Shown: piece after piece, positions 25,200 to 31,864 of the stretch | How the letters are laid out: the number at the start of each line of letters is the position of its first letter | Numbering within the stretch: the first letter of the stretch is position 1 | Source of the DNA: UBA6627 sp965248675 | GTDB taxonomy: Bacteria > Chloroflexota > Dehalococcoidia > UBA2979 | Direction: 5' to 3' | Assembly (NCBI GenBank): GCA_965248675.1 | Contig: CBDFJZ010000008.1 | Span: 1,736,001-1,800,000, forward strand | DNA length: 64,000 bases | Made by a program: the position numbers and the translations under genes | Notes under the pieces: generated by a model | What the model was told of the DNA's origin: nothing | Database searches by the model: none | The model's input: the letters and a program-made list of their open reading frames with translations, nothing else

Positions 25200-25298
25200 T
25201 TGTCTCCCTCCCATCGCGGCACGTCTTGTTCGGCGGGAGCCGTGGGTGGCGCGATCTGCCCGAGGTCTACTCGGGTTAGGTGGACTCAATCACGTCGG

Positions 25299-25340
25299 TG
25301 TTGCTGCCACGTGTCGTGAATGTTGCAGGCATGTGTCGTG
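25299..25340. repeat. Tandem 20-bp direct repeat upstream of amt
   Basis: TGTTGCTGCCACGTGTCGTG at 25299-25318 and TGTTGCAGGCATGTGTCGTG at 25321-25340 share 17 of 20 bases and start 22 bases apart, two helical turns. They lie 100-140 bases upstream of the ammonium transporter start. Such phased repeats suit a dimeric activator or repressor; I do not recognise the regulator and they do not match the usual GlnR box. Confidence 0.45.
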
Positions 25341-25491
25341 GAGGAGACCGGTTATGCGGGTTACGCCACGTTGCTCGTGCTGACCCGTGGGCTGGTTCCC
25401 TACCCGGGTGCAGTCGGAGGTTCTAGCGCGGCGAGCGTGACATACTAGTGGGGCACCGCTGGTCCGTCCGTTGGCCGGATGGGAGGTGCGG

Positions 25492-25557
25492 TGGAGCTGG
25501 ACGGAATCGAACCGTCGCCCCCGGACTTGACGGCCCTGGGCGCACCAAGCCAGCCCC
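25492..25557 (-). ncRNA. tmRNA-like acceptor/T-arm element (ssrA 3' end fragment or minimal tmRNA-like RNA)
   Basis: On the minus strand a 17-base T-arm (five-pair stem around TTCGATT) is followed by CAGCTCC and A, then CC. This is the 3' end of tmRNA, which in most bacteria reads CAGCTCCACCA. The opposite end begins GGGGCTG, which pairs with all seven bases and places a G-U wobble at the third pair, as in the alanyl-tRNA synthetase recognition site of tmRNA. Yet the whole element is only 66 nucleotides, with no tag reading frame or pseudoknots. It may be an attachment-site scar of an integrated element or a decayed ssrA. An intact ssrA is not in the window. Confidence 0.4.
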
Positions 25558-25564
25558 AGTGATT

Positions 25565-25620
25565 GGTGGGCGGCTGAGCTAACACGTGGTTGCGTGTCAT
25601 CCAGCTCAGCCGCCCCCACC
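25565..25620 (-). terminator. Large hairpin downstream of the coiled-coil gene
   Basis: The minus strand forms five pairs (GGTGG/CCACC), a two-base bulge, eleven perfect pairs (GCGGCTGAGCT with AGCTCAGCCGC), an internal loop and five more pairs (ACACG/CGTGT) around the loop CAACCA. It begins ten bases after the stop of the coiled-coil gene, in terminator position, but lacks a T-run. It lies eight bases before the tmRNA-like element. Confidence 0.5.
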
Positions 25621-25630
25621 CTGTCACGGC

Positions 25631-26077
25631 CTACTCGCTGACCTCCTTGCCGAACCACTCGTCTCGGAACATTCCCGGCTCGCCTCGGCTAAACCGCGGA
25701 CTTTGGCGAAGGACTGCGTGCGCGGTGGAGTAGGCTTTCTTCTTGTCGGTGTACCGCCCAACCTCTACGAGCTCCTCGCTCAGGTCCGTCACCTTCACAA
25801 GCCCGCCATTTGCTGTGGCGAGTCGCACTGCGATCGCTGTAGGCCCTTCGCGGTCAGCGGCCGCGCGACCCGCGCCAGCTGAGGCTTGCTTGGCGTCCGG
25901 GTCTTCTGGGCGAAGGCGACCGAGGACCGTCCGGATCGCGTCGATCTGTTCTCGTAGGGCGCCTGCGCGTGCTTCCTTCTCCTCGATCGTGGTCTCGATT
26001 CCCTCCAACTCGCGTCTCACGTGATTGAGTTCCCGACGAAGCTCAGTCTCGAGGTTGATTTGGTGCTGCGTGCTCAT
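25631..26077 (-). CDS. Coiled-coil protein with C-terminal winged-helix-like domain
   Basis: A 148-residue protein. Residues about 5-55 form a strong coiled coil (LETELRRELNHVRRELEGIE, then ETTIEEKEARAGALREQID), residues 56-75 are a low-complexity Ala/Gly linker, and residues 78-145 (GPTAIAVRLATANGGLVKVT, then TDKKKAYSTAHAVLRQSPRF) look like a winged-helix or HARE-HTH-type DNA/chromatin-binding fold. No family can be named. Promoter elements suggest a leaderless transcript starting at the ATG. It is divergent from the Dam-type methylase and may regulate it or be its partner. Confidence 0.55.
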   Translation of the reverse strand: MSTQHQINLETELRRELNHVRRELEGIETTIEEKEARAGALREQIDAIRTVLGRLRPEDPDAKQASAGAGRAAADREGPTAIAVRLATANGGLVKVTDLSEELVEVGRYTDKKKAYSTAHAVLRQSPRFSRGEPGMFRDEWFGKEVSE

Positions 26078-26083
26078 GTAAGG

Positions 26084-26116
26084 AGGATAGCACGTTCACA
26101 GATCTTGTCAAGATCT
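26084..26116 (-). promoter_or_regulatory. Promoter of the coiled-coil gene with overlapping palindrome holding two GATC sites
   Basis: TTGACA (-35, 26111-26106) and TATCCT (-10, 26089-26084) are spaced 16 bases and the -10 ends six bases before the ATG at 26077, implying leaderless translation. The -35 is embedded in the perfect palindrome AGATCTTGTCAAGATCT (26100-26116), which contains two GATC sites. These are possible targets of the adjacent methylase. Confidence 0.6.
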
Positions 26117-26124
26117 TGCTTATG

Positions 26125-26136
26125 GTGGATATCCAC
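26125..26136. promoter_or_regulatory. Palindrome GTGGATATCCAC between divergent genes
   Basis: A perfect 12-base palindrome eight bases from the first palindrome in the intergenic region between the coiled-coil gene and the methylase gene. It is a plausible operator; the binding protein is unknown. Confidence 0.4.
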
Positions 26137-26268
26137 ACCGGAATCGAGAGGCTGGATGTCGGGGCGAGAGCGGTCACGTTGCGCTGGCAACAGAGGCGGG
26201 GCCTGTACACCAGTGGTCCGCTGGGCTAGAGTCCGGCATCCGGATATGCGCGTTAGCAGATGGGTCAG

Positions 26269-27150
26269 ATGGCAATACGCCCCTTCGTGAAATGGGCTGG
26301 TGGAAAGCGACAGCTCGTAGACCAGTTGCGCTGCCGGATTCCGGCAAGGTACGGGACCTACTTCGAGCCCTTTCTGGGTGGGGGAGCGCTCTTCTTCGCG
26401 TTGGCGTCCGAACCAGAGTTCGCTCCGCGACGGGCTGTCCTCAATGACGTCAACGAAGATCTGATGATGGCCTACGCGGTCGTACGAGACAGCGTCGAAG
26501 CGCTGATCGAGGATCTCGAGCTACGCCAGGCCACCTACCTCAGCGCCGGGCCCGAGCAACGCGCGGAGATTTACTACTCCACCCGAGACGACGAAGCGGT
26601 CAAGAGCGAGGTCGCCGCCGCCTCACGGCTGATCTTTCTGAACAAGACGTGCTTCAACGGCCTCTACCGGGTGAACAGTCGCGGCCGGTTCAATGTCCCG
26701 CATGGCAGTTACTCGAAGCCAGCGATCCTTGACGAGGCTGTCTTAAGAGCCGCGTCTTGCGCCCTCGAGACGACTGAACTGCTGCAGATGGACTACCGAC
26801 GAGCTTGCGATAGCGCTCGCGAAGGCGACTTCGTCTACTTAGACCCGCCATTCTACCCGCTATCGGATACGGCGAACTTCACTTCGTATACGGTCGATCC
26901 CTTTGGGGATCGCGAGCAACTGGAACTCAAGTGGTTCGTCGACGACCTCCGCGATCAGAACGTTTCGGTGATGCAGTCAAACTCGGCTCATCCGTGGGTC
27001 GTGGGGGCGTATCGGGCGTCTAAGTATGTCGTTGAGGCCCTCCCAGCGAGGCGTTCGATAAGTGCCCGTGGCGATCGTCGCATCGAAGTCGACGAGCTCG
27101 TCGTGACGAACGAGTACCCGCGCCGCGGGCGGATCGAGTCGCTCGACTAG
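26269..27150 (+). CDS. Dam/DpnIIA-type DNA adenine methyltransferase
   Basis: A 293-residue alpha-class N6-adenine methyltransferase. Visible motifs: PFVKWAGGKRQLVDQL (motif X), TYFEPFLGGGALFFAL (motif I), LIFLNKTCFNGLYRVNSRGR, FNVPHGSY, and the catalytic DPPFYP (motif IV, usually DPPY). This group (Dam, M.DpnIIA) methylates GATC. No restriction endonuclease gene is adjacent, so it looks like an orphan regulator or remnant of a restriction-modification system. An ATG at 26260 would add three residues; neither start has a clear ribosome site. A slightly lower GC content and the tmRNA-like scar suggest horizontal acquisition. Confidence 0.85.
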   Translation: MAIRPFVKWAGGKRQLVDQLRCRIPARYGTYFEPFLGGGALFFALASEPEFAPRRAVLNDVNEDLMMAYAVVRDSVEALIEDLELRQATYLSAGPEQRAEIYYSTRDDEAVKSEVAAASRLIFLNKTCFNGLYRVNSRGRFNVPHGSYSKPAILDEAVLRAASCALETTELLQMDYRRACDSAREGDFVYLDPPFYPLSDTANFTSYTVDPFGDREQLELKWFVDDLRDQNVSVMQSNSAHPWVVGAYRASKYVVEALPARRSISARGDRRIEVDELVVTNEYPRRGRIESLD

Positions 27151-28205
27151 ACCGCCAGCGGCTCGACGCCAACCATCGAGGCGCCCTCGATGACCTGGCG
27201 CCAGGTTTCGTCGTCCACCTCGATGCCGTCGGCGAGTCGCTGGGCCATGCGGCGCCGTTCCGGTTCGCCGGCCGTGAGCACCTCTTCGTCTTCGCGGTGC
27301 GGCGGCTGCTTGACGTGCTGCACGAGGCCATCGAACAGCTCGTCGTACTCGCCGCGCTCGGTGAACGAGGGGATGTCGATCGCGAGCAGGAAGACGCCGT
27401 TGCCGCTCTTGCGGTCGCCGCCGGCCATGCCGGAGCCTGAGAGCGCCCCGGAGAGCGCCTCGACCGCCATCGCCAGGCCGTACGCCTTGTAGCCGACCGG
27501 TCCGCCGAAGGGGAGGATCGCGCCCCGCTCGCCGGCCTCGTTCAGGTACAGGTCCGCGGGGTTGCGGGTCGGGTTGCCGGCGCTGTCGATCAGGTAGTCG
27601 GGCGGCATCTCGGCGCCCTTGTTCAGCGCGACGCGCACCTTGCCCTCGGCCGCCACCGACGTGGCGAAGTCGAGCACGAACGGCTGCTCGGGGTCGCTGG
27701 TCGGCGTCGCGATCGTGAACGGGTTCGTTCCCAGCCGGCCCCTCGCGCCGCCGAACGGGGCGACGATGCCGTCGCTGCCGGGGTTGTTCACGCAGCCGAG
27801 GCCGATCATGCCGGCGGCGGCGGCGATCTGGCCGTAGGCGCCGATCCGGCCGATGTGCCCGCAGTTGCGACAGACGGCGGCGCCGATGCCGTGCTCCCGG
27901 GCGCGTTCGATCGCGATCTCCATCGCCCGCGTGGCGCCGACCTGCCCGAAGTTCCGGTTGACATCGACGACCGCGGCGGCGCCGTGCCCGCCGATCACCT
28001 CGATCGGGGCGGCGGGGACGATCCCGCCGTTCCGGGTCTGGTTGACGTAGCCTTGCGTGCGCACGATCCCGTGCGAGTCGTGGCCCATCAGGTTGGCGTC
28101 GACGAGATGGTTGCCGACGATCGCCGCTTCCTCGCGAGGAGCGCCGGTGGCCTCGAAGATGTCGGTGATGAAGCCGCGCAGGGCGTCGGCCTGGACGATC
28201 GGCAT
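27147..28205 (-). CDS. Ldh-family NAD(P)-dependent oxidoreductase (malate/L-lactate dehydrogenase superfamily)
   Basis: A 352-residue member of the malate/L-lactate/ureidoglycolate dehydrogenase superfamily, distinct from classical LDH. Motifs include DANLMGHDSHGIVRTQGYV (about 36-54; catalytic His in GHDSHG), GLGCVNNPGSDGIVAPFGG, RLGTNPFTIATPT (nucleotide/substrate loop), VLDFATSVAAEGKVRVALNK and ALSGSGMAGGDRKSGNGVF. Substrates are 2-oxo or 2-hydroxy acids. TAGGAGG precedes the ATG. It follows the aldolase gene by ten bases, so the pair may convert an aldolase-derived 2-oxo acid. The gene end overlaps the methylase gene by four bases, convergently. Confidence 0.9.
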   Translation of the reverse strand: MPIVQADALRGFITDIFEATGAPREEAAIVGNHLVDANLMGHDSHGIVRTQGYVNQTRNGGIVPAAPIEVIGGHGAAAVVDVNRNFGQVGATRAMEIAIERAREHGIGAAVCRNCGHIGRIGAYGQIAAAAGMIGLGCVNNPGSDGIVAPFGGARGRLGTNPFTIATPTSDPEQPFVLDFATSVAAEGKVRVALNKGAEMPPDYLIDSAGNPTRNPADLYLNEAGERGAILPFGGPVGYKAYGLAMAVEALSGALSGSGMAGGDRKSGNGVFLLAIDIPSFTERGEYDELFDGLVQHVKQPPHREDEEVLTAGEPERRRMAQRLADGIEVDDETWRQVIEGASMVGVEPLAV

Positions 28206-28215
28206 GCTGTGCCTC

Positions 28216-28983
28216 CTAGGACGCGTGTCCGCGGGCGTCGGCGAGCTGCGCCGAGGCCGCTTGACGCATGAAGCCGGCATCGGAACCGAGCATCACGAGC
28301 TGGAACCCGTGGTCGAGCCAGCGCTTCGTGAACTCCAGACTGCCGGTGTGTACGCCGGGTGCGACGCCGTGCTTCTTGCAGGCGTCGTAGATCTTGTGGA
28401 CGGTCTCCACGTGCTTCGGGTCGTCGTTGTCGCCCCTGGGCGTCAGCCCGATCCCGTACGCGAGGTCCGATGGACCGATATAAGCGGCGTCGACGCCCTC
28501 GACGGACAGGATGTCGTCGAGGTTCTCGAGTGCCTCGGCGGTCTCGATCATCACCACCAGCGCGATCTGGTCGTTGGACTCGGCGGCGTAGTTCGCGCCG
28601 CCGTACATCGCGGCGCGGTAGGGCCCGGACGAGCGGCCGCCGGCCGGCGGGTAGCGGGTCGCCCACACGGCACGCTCGGCCTCCTCGCGGTTGTTCACCA
28701 GCGGGACGATCACGCCGTAAGCGCCGGCATCGAGCACCCGCATGATCGTCGCCGGGTCATTCCAGGGCACGCGTACGAACGGCACGGTGTCGGTGTTCGA
28801 CAGGCCTTGCAGCATCGGCAGCACGTCCGAGCTCTCCGCGGCGCCGTGCTGCATGTCGATGCAGATCCAGTCGAACCCGACGTGGCCCAGCGCCTCCGCC
28901 CCGTAGGACGAGTCCATCGATAGCCAGCCGCCGATGGTCTGGCCGCCGCTGCGCCACGTTTCCAGCACCCGATTCGCTCGCAC
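28216..28983 (-). CDS. HpcH/HpaI-family aldolase (class II pyruvate aldolase-like)
   Basis: A 255-residue TIM-barrel protein of the 4-hydroxy-2-oxoheptanedioate aldolase (HpcH/HpaI) family. ICIDMQHGAAESSDVLPMLQ, VRVPWNDPATIMRVLDAGAY, VVMIETAEALENLDDIL (metal-binding Glu) and GVDAAYIGPSDLAYGIGL (metal-binding Asp) are the core signatures. Such enzymes split 2-oxo-4-hydroxy acids into pyruvate and an aldehyde. The GTG start at 28983 follows GGAAGGACC. It is likely co-transcribed with the Ldh-family gene downstream, which could reduce or oxidise the product. Confidence 0.9.
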   Translation of the reverse strand: MRANRVLETWRSGGQTIGGWLSMDSSYGAEALGHVGFDWICIDMQHGAAESSDVLPMLQGLSNTDTVPFVRVPWNDPATIMRVLDAGAYGVIVPLVNNREEAERAVWATRYPPAGGRSSGPYRAAMYGGANYAAESNDQIALVVMIETAEALENLDDILSVEGVDAAYIGPSDLAYGIGLTPRGDNDDPKHVETVHKIYDACKKHGVAPGVHTGSLEFTKRWLDHGFQLVMLGSDAGFMRQAASAQLADARGHAS

Positions 28984-29135
28984 CCGAGGTCCTTCCGCTG
29001 CGCTCGATGACCCCGTCCGCGGGCAGGGTCACGAGCCGGAGCATGGTCATCCCCTCAGTCGGTGTCAACGTGCGCTCGATGACGTTCGGCCGCGGCGTAC
29101 ACTCGGCGCTCACCTCCCCCGACGGAGCCCTGTTC

Positions 29136-29672
29136 ATGGCGTATTTCGAAGTCCTTGATAGCCCGCTCGGTCGGCTGCTCGTGGGCGGCTCCGACGAAGG
29201 CGCTCACCTGATCAAGTTCGTCGACCAGCGCGAGTCCGAGGACGCGCTGGTGGCCGAGGTGGAAGCGGCCGCCGGCGAGCCGGCGACCCGCGGCGGACAG
29301 GCCGCGGACCAGACGGCGCGCCAGCTCGAGCAGTACTTCGCCGGCAGCCGCGCGGAGTTCGAGCTGCCGCTCGCTCCTCGAGGCACGGCGTTTCAGCTCG
29401 CCGTATGGCAGGCGCTGCGCTCGATCCCACCTGGCGAGACGACGAGCTACGGCGCGATCGCCGAGGCGATCGGGAAGCCCTCGGCGTCTCGCGCGGTCGG
29501 CGCGGCGAACGGGCGCAACCCGCTCTCAATTGTGGTGCCCTGCCACCGCGTGATCGGCGCGAACGGGACGCTCACCGGCTACGGCGGCGGCCTCGAGCGC
29601 AAGGCGTGGCTGCTGAACCACGAGACCTCGACGGCCTCGTTGCTGGTGGGGGCCTCTGCCGGAGGAGCGTGA
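29136..29672 (+). CDS. ogt: Methylated-DNA--[protein]-cysteine S-methyltransferase
   Basis: A 178-residue O6-alkylguanine-DNA alkyltransferase. The acceptor cysteine is in PCHRVIGANGTLTGYGGGLE (about residues 133-152). The GTAFQLAVWQALRSIPPGET and SRAVGAANGRNP blocks complete the HTH and active-site region. It directly repairs O6-methylguanine. The ATG at 29136 is chosen since the recognised fold starts with MAYFEVLDSPLG and the upstream extension is Pro/Ser-rich. A HicAB locus follows. Confidence 0.94.
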   Translation: MAYFEVLDSPLGRLLVGGSDEGAHLIKFVDQRESEDALVAEVEAAAGEPATRGGQAADQTARQLEQYFAGSRAEFELPLAPRGTAFQLAVWQALRSIPPGETTSYGAIAEAIGKPSASRAVGAANGRNPLSIVVPCHRVIGANGTLTGYGGGLERKAWLLNHETSTASLLVGASAGGA

Positions 29673-29678
29673 CCCAGT

Positions 29679-29716
29679 GGTGCTATTGCCATTGACAGCG
29701 CAGCGGCAATAGTGCC
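29679..29716 (+). promoter_or_regulatory. Operator/promoter of the hicAB locus
   Basis: GGTGCTATTGCC (29679-29690) and GGCAATAGTGCC (29705-29716) form a 12-base inverted repeat with ten matches, separated by 14 bases that contain a perfect -35 hexamer TTGACA (29692-29697). The right arm ends four bases before the toxin ATG. This fits autorepression by the HicB antitoxin through its DNA-binding domain; that role is inferred. Confidence 0.55.
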
Positions 29717-29719
29717 ATT

Positions 29720-29944
29720 ATGAGTCCTGACCTGGAGCGGACGCGGCGCAATCCGGGGACTGTGAAGCGTCGCGACCTCGTTGGAGCGCTACGCGAGCGG
29801 GGATGGGTGGTGGTCCGCGAGAGCAAGCACCAGATCTGGGCGAGGGGTTCGGTGGAGGTGCAGGTTCCGCACTCGCTGAAGTCGAAGTGGACGGTGCAGG
29901 GCATCGTCAAGCGAATGATTGAGGCCGAGGAGGGGGAGGACTAA
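29720..29944 (+). CDS. hicA: HicA-type mRNA interferase toxin
   Basis: A 74-residue small basic protein with the HicA dsRBD-like core: VKRRDLVGALRERGWVVVRE followed by SKHQIWARGS, which has the conserved histidine of the toxin active site, and VPHSLKSKWTVQGIVKRMI. HicA cleaves mRNA without the ribosome. A GTG at 29762 would give the more usual 60-residue length. The stop overlaps the start of hicB by one base (TAATG), which ties their translation. Confidence 0.8.
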   Translation: MSPDLERTRRNPGTVKRRDLVGALRERGWVVVRESKHQIWARGSVEVQVPHSLKSKWTVQGIVKRMIEAEEGED

Positions 29945-30402
29945 TGGCTACCGACACCGATCGTCGAGCACGCGCTGCGGAGTTCGCCGCGCAGCCGTAC
30001 GCGTTCGTCCTCGTCCACGACGACGAAGCCGATGCGTGGACGGTGACCGTGCTCGAACTGCCGGGCGTGATCTCCGAGGGTGATTCGCCCGACGAGGCGA
30101 TCGCGTCCGGTCGCGAGGCACTGGAGGAGATGCTCGACTACCACCTCGAACAGGGGCGGGCGATCCCGGAGCCGTTTCAGACGCGCCAGTTCTCCGGCCG
30201 CACCGAGCTCCGGCTCAACCCGGAGACGCACCGCCGCGCGGTGATGCTCGCGGCAAACGAAGGGGTCAGCCTGAACCGCTGGCTCTCGGCCGCGGTCGCG
30301 ACCTACGTCGGCTCCGGCGGCCCCCCAAGTGCCCAGCCTCGATCGGCACCGCGCCTCGTCGCCGAGGATAGAGGCGAGTACCGCGAGCCCGGAGACCGCT
30401 AG
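29944..30402 (+). CDS. hicB: HicB-type antitoxin
   Basis: A 152-residue antitoxin with an N-terminal degraded RNase-H-like domain (VHDDEADAWTVTVLELPGVI and EGDSPDEAIASGREALEEML) and a C-terminal ribbon-helix-helix DNA-binding part (FSGRTELRLNPETHRRAVML, then NEGVSLNRWLSAAVATYV). It neutralises HicA and probably represses the operon at the inverted repeat upstream. Length and order match the common hicAB class. Confidence 0.85.
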   Translation: MATDTDRRARAAEFAAQPYAFVLVHDDEADAWTVTVLELPGVISEGDSPDEAIASGREALEEMLDYHLEQGRAIPEPFQTRQFSGRTELRLNPETHRRAVMLAANEGVSLNRWLSAAVATYVGSGGPPSAQPRSAPRLVAEDRGEYREPGDR

Positions 30403-30628
30403 TCGCCTTCCCGCCACCGATCGACGGCCCGGAGCAGCTCCGGCAGGTGCTGGGCTCAACGGTCTGCTTCGAGAGCGTCGCCGAGCCGCACGGTTGCCCC
30501 TGGAGTTGCTTCTCCGTACCAAGAATAGCTAATGTGCTAACCCCTTGACACGAATAGTTACCCTCGGCTCAAGAGCCTGAGGTGACGGTCGAGGAAGGCC
30601 CGGGATTCTCGACTTTCATCGAGAGCCA

Positions 30629-30892
30629 GTGCCGGAAACGTGCGATGTCTGTCGAGGGGCGATTCGCTTCGATTGGCACCTCGAGAACGAGCATGCCTCA
30701 ACCAACCTGGCAACCCATATCCTGTTCGAGGCGCTCGACACCGTGGATGGCAGCCCCGCTGGGCTGCCCGGACTGGTCACCGAATCGTTTCCCCCACACG
30801 ACGAGGGACCACAGCACACCCTCCGGCCGCGCCACTATTACTGGGCGATCTTTCATGAGCCAGCGTTGCTGCTGTCGAAGCGCGAGGAGTGA
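30629..30892 (+). CDS. Hypothetical protein with N-terminal CxxC
   Basis: An 87-residue frame starting at GTG with PETCDVCRGAIRFDWHLENE at the N-terminus. One CxxC pair could bind a metal if partnered, and HEPALLLSKREE ends the protein. Upstream (30530-30580) is A+T-rich for this genome and contains TTGACA, suggesting a promoter. No family recognised. The next small gene starts six bases after its stop. Confidence 0.4.
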   Translation: MPETCDVCRGAIRFDWHLENEHASTNLATHILFEALDTVDGSPAGLPGLVTESFPPHDEGPQHTLRPRHYYWAIFHEPALLLSKREE

Positions 30893-30898
30893 CAACAA

Positions 30899-31051
30899 GT
30901 GGGCACAACCCCGCGGCCGATGACCGAGCTATACGAGCGCTACCGAGCCGGCAGGGTCACCTTCGAGGAACTCAAGCGCCAGGTCGAGCGAGCGACCGAC
31001 GACTACACACGGTCACAAGCCGAAGGCGAGCCCGCCAAGAAGACGGACTGA
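30899..31051 (+). CDS. Small hypothetical protein, 50 aa
   Basis: A short GTG-start frame whose product reads MTELYERYRAGRVTFEELKR in its middle, an amphipathic SHOCT-like helix pair, with a basic acidic-mixed tail. GAGGAG at 30884-30889, inside the end of the upstream frame, gives it a plausible ribosome site and coupling. An ATG eight codons in is an alternative start. Function unknown. Confidence 0.4.
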   Translation: MGTTPRPMTELYERYRAGRVTFEELKRQVERATDDYTRSQAEGEPAKKTD

Positions 31052-31119
31052 GTCAGCGCTCGCGACCCGTCCGGTGGCTGATCCGCCATGTAGGTTCGTT
31101 GATCGACGATCGGCTCCCG

Positions 31120-31845
31120 CTATGAATCTCCGTCGAGCCACCCCTCGACGAGCGGCAGCAGCTCCGGCAGTCGGCTGATCGTGCCGTCCGGCGTTACGTC
31201 GTACTGCTCGACGAGATCGTTGGGCCGCAGCACCGCCCGCATCCCGACCTGCTGCGCGCCGTGGATGTCGTCGAGCGGGCGGTCACCGACGAAGACCGCC
31301 CGCCCGCCATCCTCGAGGCCGACCGCGGCGAGTGCCTGTCGGAACGCGGCGGCGTGCGGCTTCATGTACGGCATCTCGCTGGTGTAGAGGCGGGCGTCGA
31401 TCAGCTTGGCGAGCCCGTCGCGTTCGAGGAAGCGCTCGTGGAAGGCGCGCGGCCAGTGCGTGTTCGAGAGCAGCCCGATCTTGAGGCCGCGCTCGCGGAG
31501 CGCGGCGAGCGTGGCGGCCGCCTCGACGTCGTGCACGATGTGCGGCGTCCAGGCGTCGAGGTAGCGCACCGCCGCCTCCTCGAGCACCGCCTCGGCGACG
31601 TCGACGCCGAGTTCCGAGGTGGCCGCGGCGAGCAGGTCGGCGAGCGTGCCGGAGCGCTGGTCGGTCGTGACGCGACCCCAGAAGTCGGTCTCAATCCGGC
31701 CGAAACGCCGCATCAGCGCGTTTTTGTCCTCCGGCATGTGCAGCGCGAGGTGCTCCGCGGCGAGGTGCCACATGTCGGCCAGCTCGACCGCCGCGTAGTG
31801 GCTGAGCGTGCCGCCCCAGTCGAAGATCACGGCCTCTGGCTTCAT
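31120..31845 (-). CDS. HAD-superfamily hydrolase
   Basis: A 241-residue HAD protein. Motif I is AVIFDWGGTLSHY (about 5-17), in which the second aspartate of the common DxD is replaced by glycine, weakening general acid-base catalysis. Motif II is IGLLSNTHW, motif III the lysine in YMKPHAAAFRQAL, and motif IV AVFVGDRPLDDIHGAQQVG. Substrates are small phosphate esters or it may be a dehalogenase-like hydrolase. It lies upstream of a minus-strand CNNM gene 19 bases away in transcription order. Confidence 0.85.
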   Translation of the reverse strand: MKPEAVIFDWGGTLSHYAAVELADMWHLAAEHLALHMPEDKNALMRRFGRIETDFWGRVTTDQRSGTLADLLAAATSELGVDVAEAVLEEAAVRYLDAWTPHIVHDVEAAATLAALRERGLKIGLLSNTHWPRAFHERFLERDGLAKLIDARLYTSEMPYMKPHAAAFRQALAAVGLEDGGRAVFVGDRPLDDIHGAQQVGMRAVLRPNDLVEQYDVTPDGTISRLPELLPLVEGWLDGDS

Positions 31846-31864
31846 GGCGTCGCTAGGCGCGGCG

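Noticed and set aside
25445..25627. Minus-strand 60-codon frame covering the hairpin and tmRNA-like element
   Set aside because: Coding of this kind commonly appears over tRNA-like 3' ends; structure explains the sequence better.
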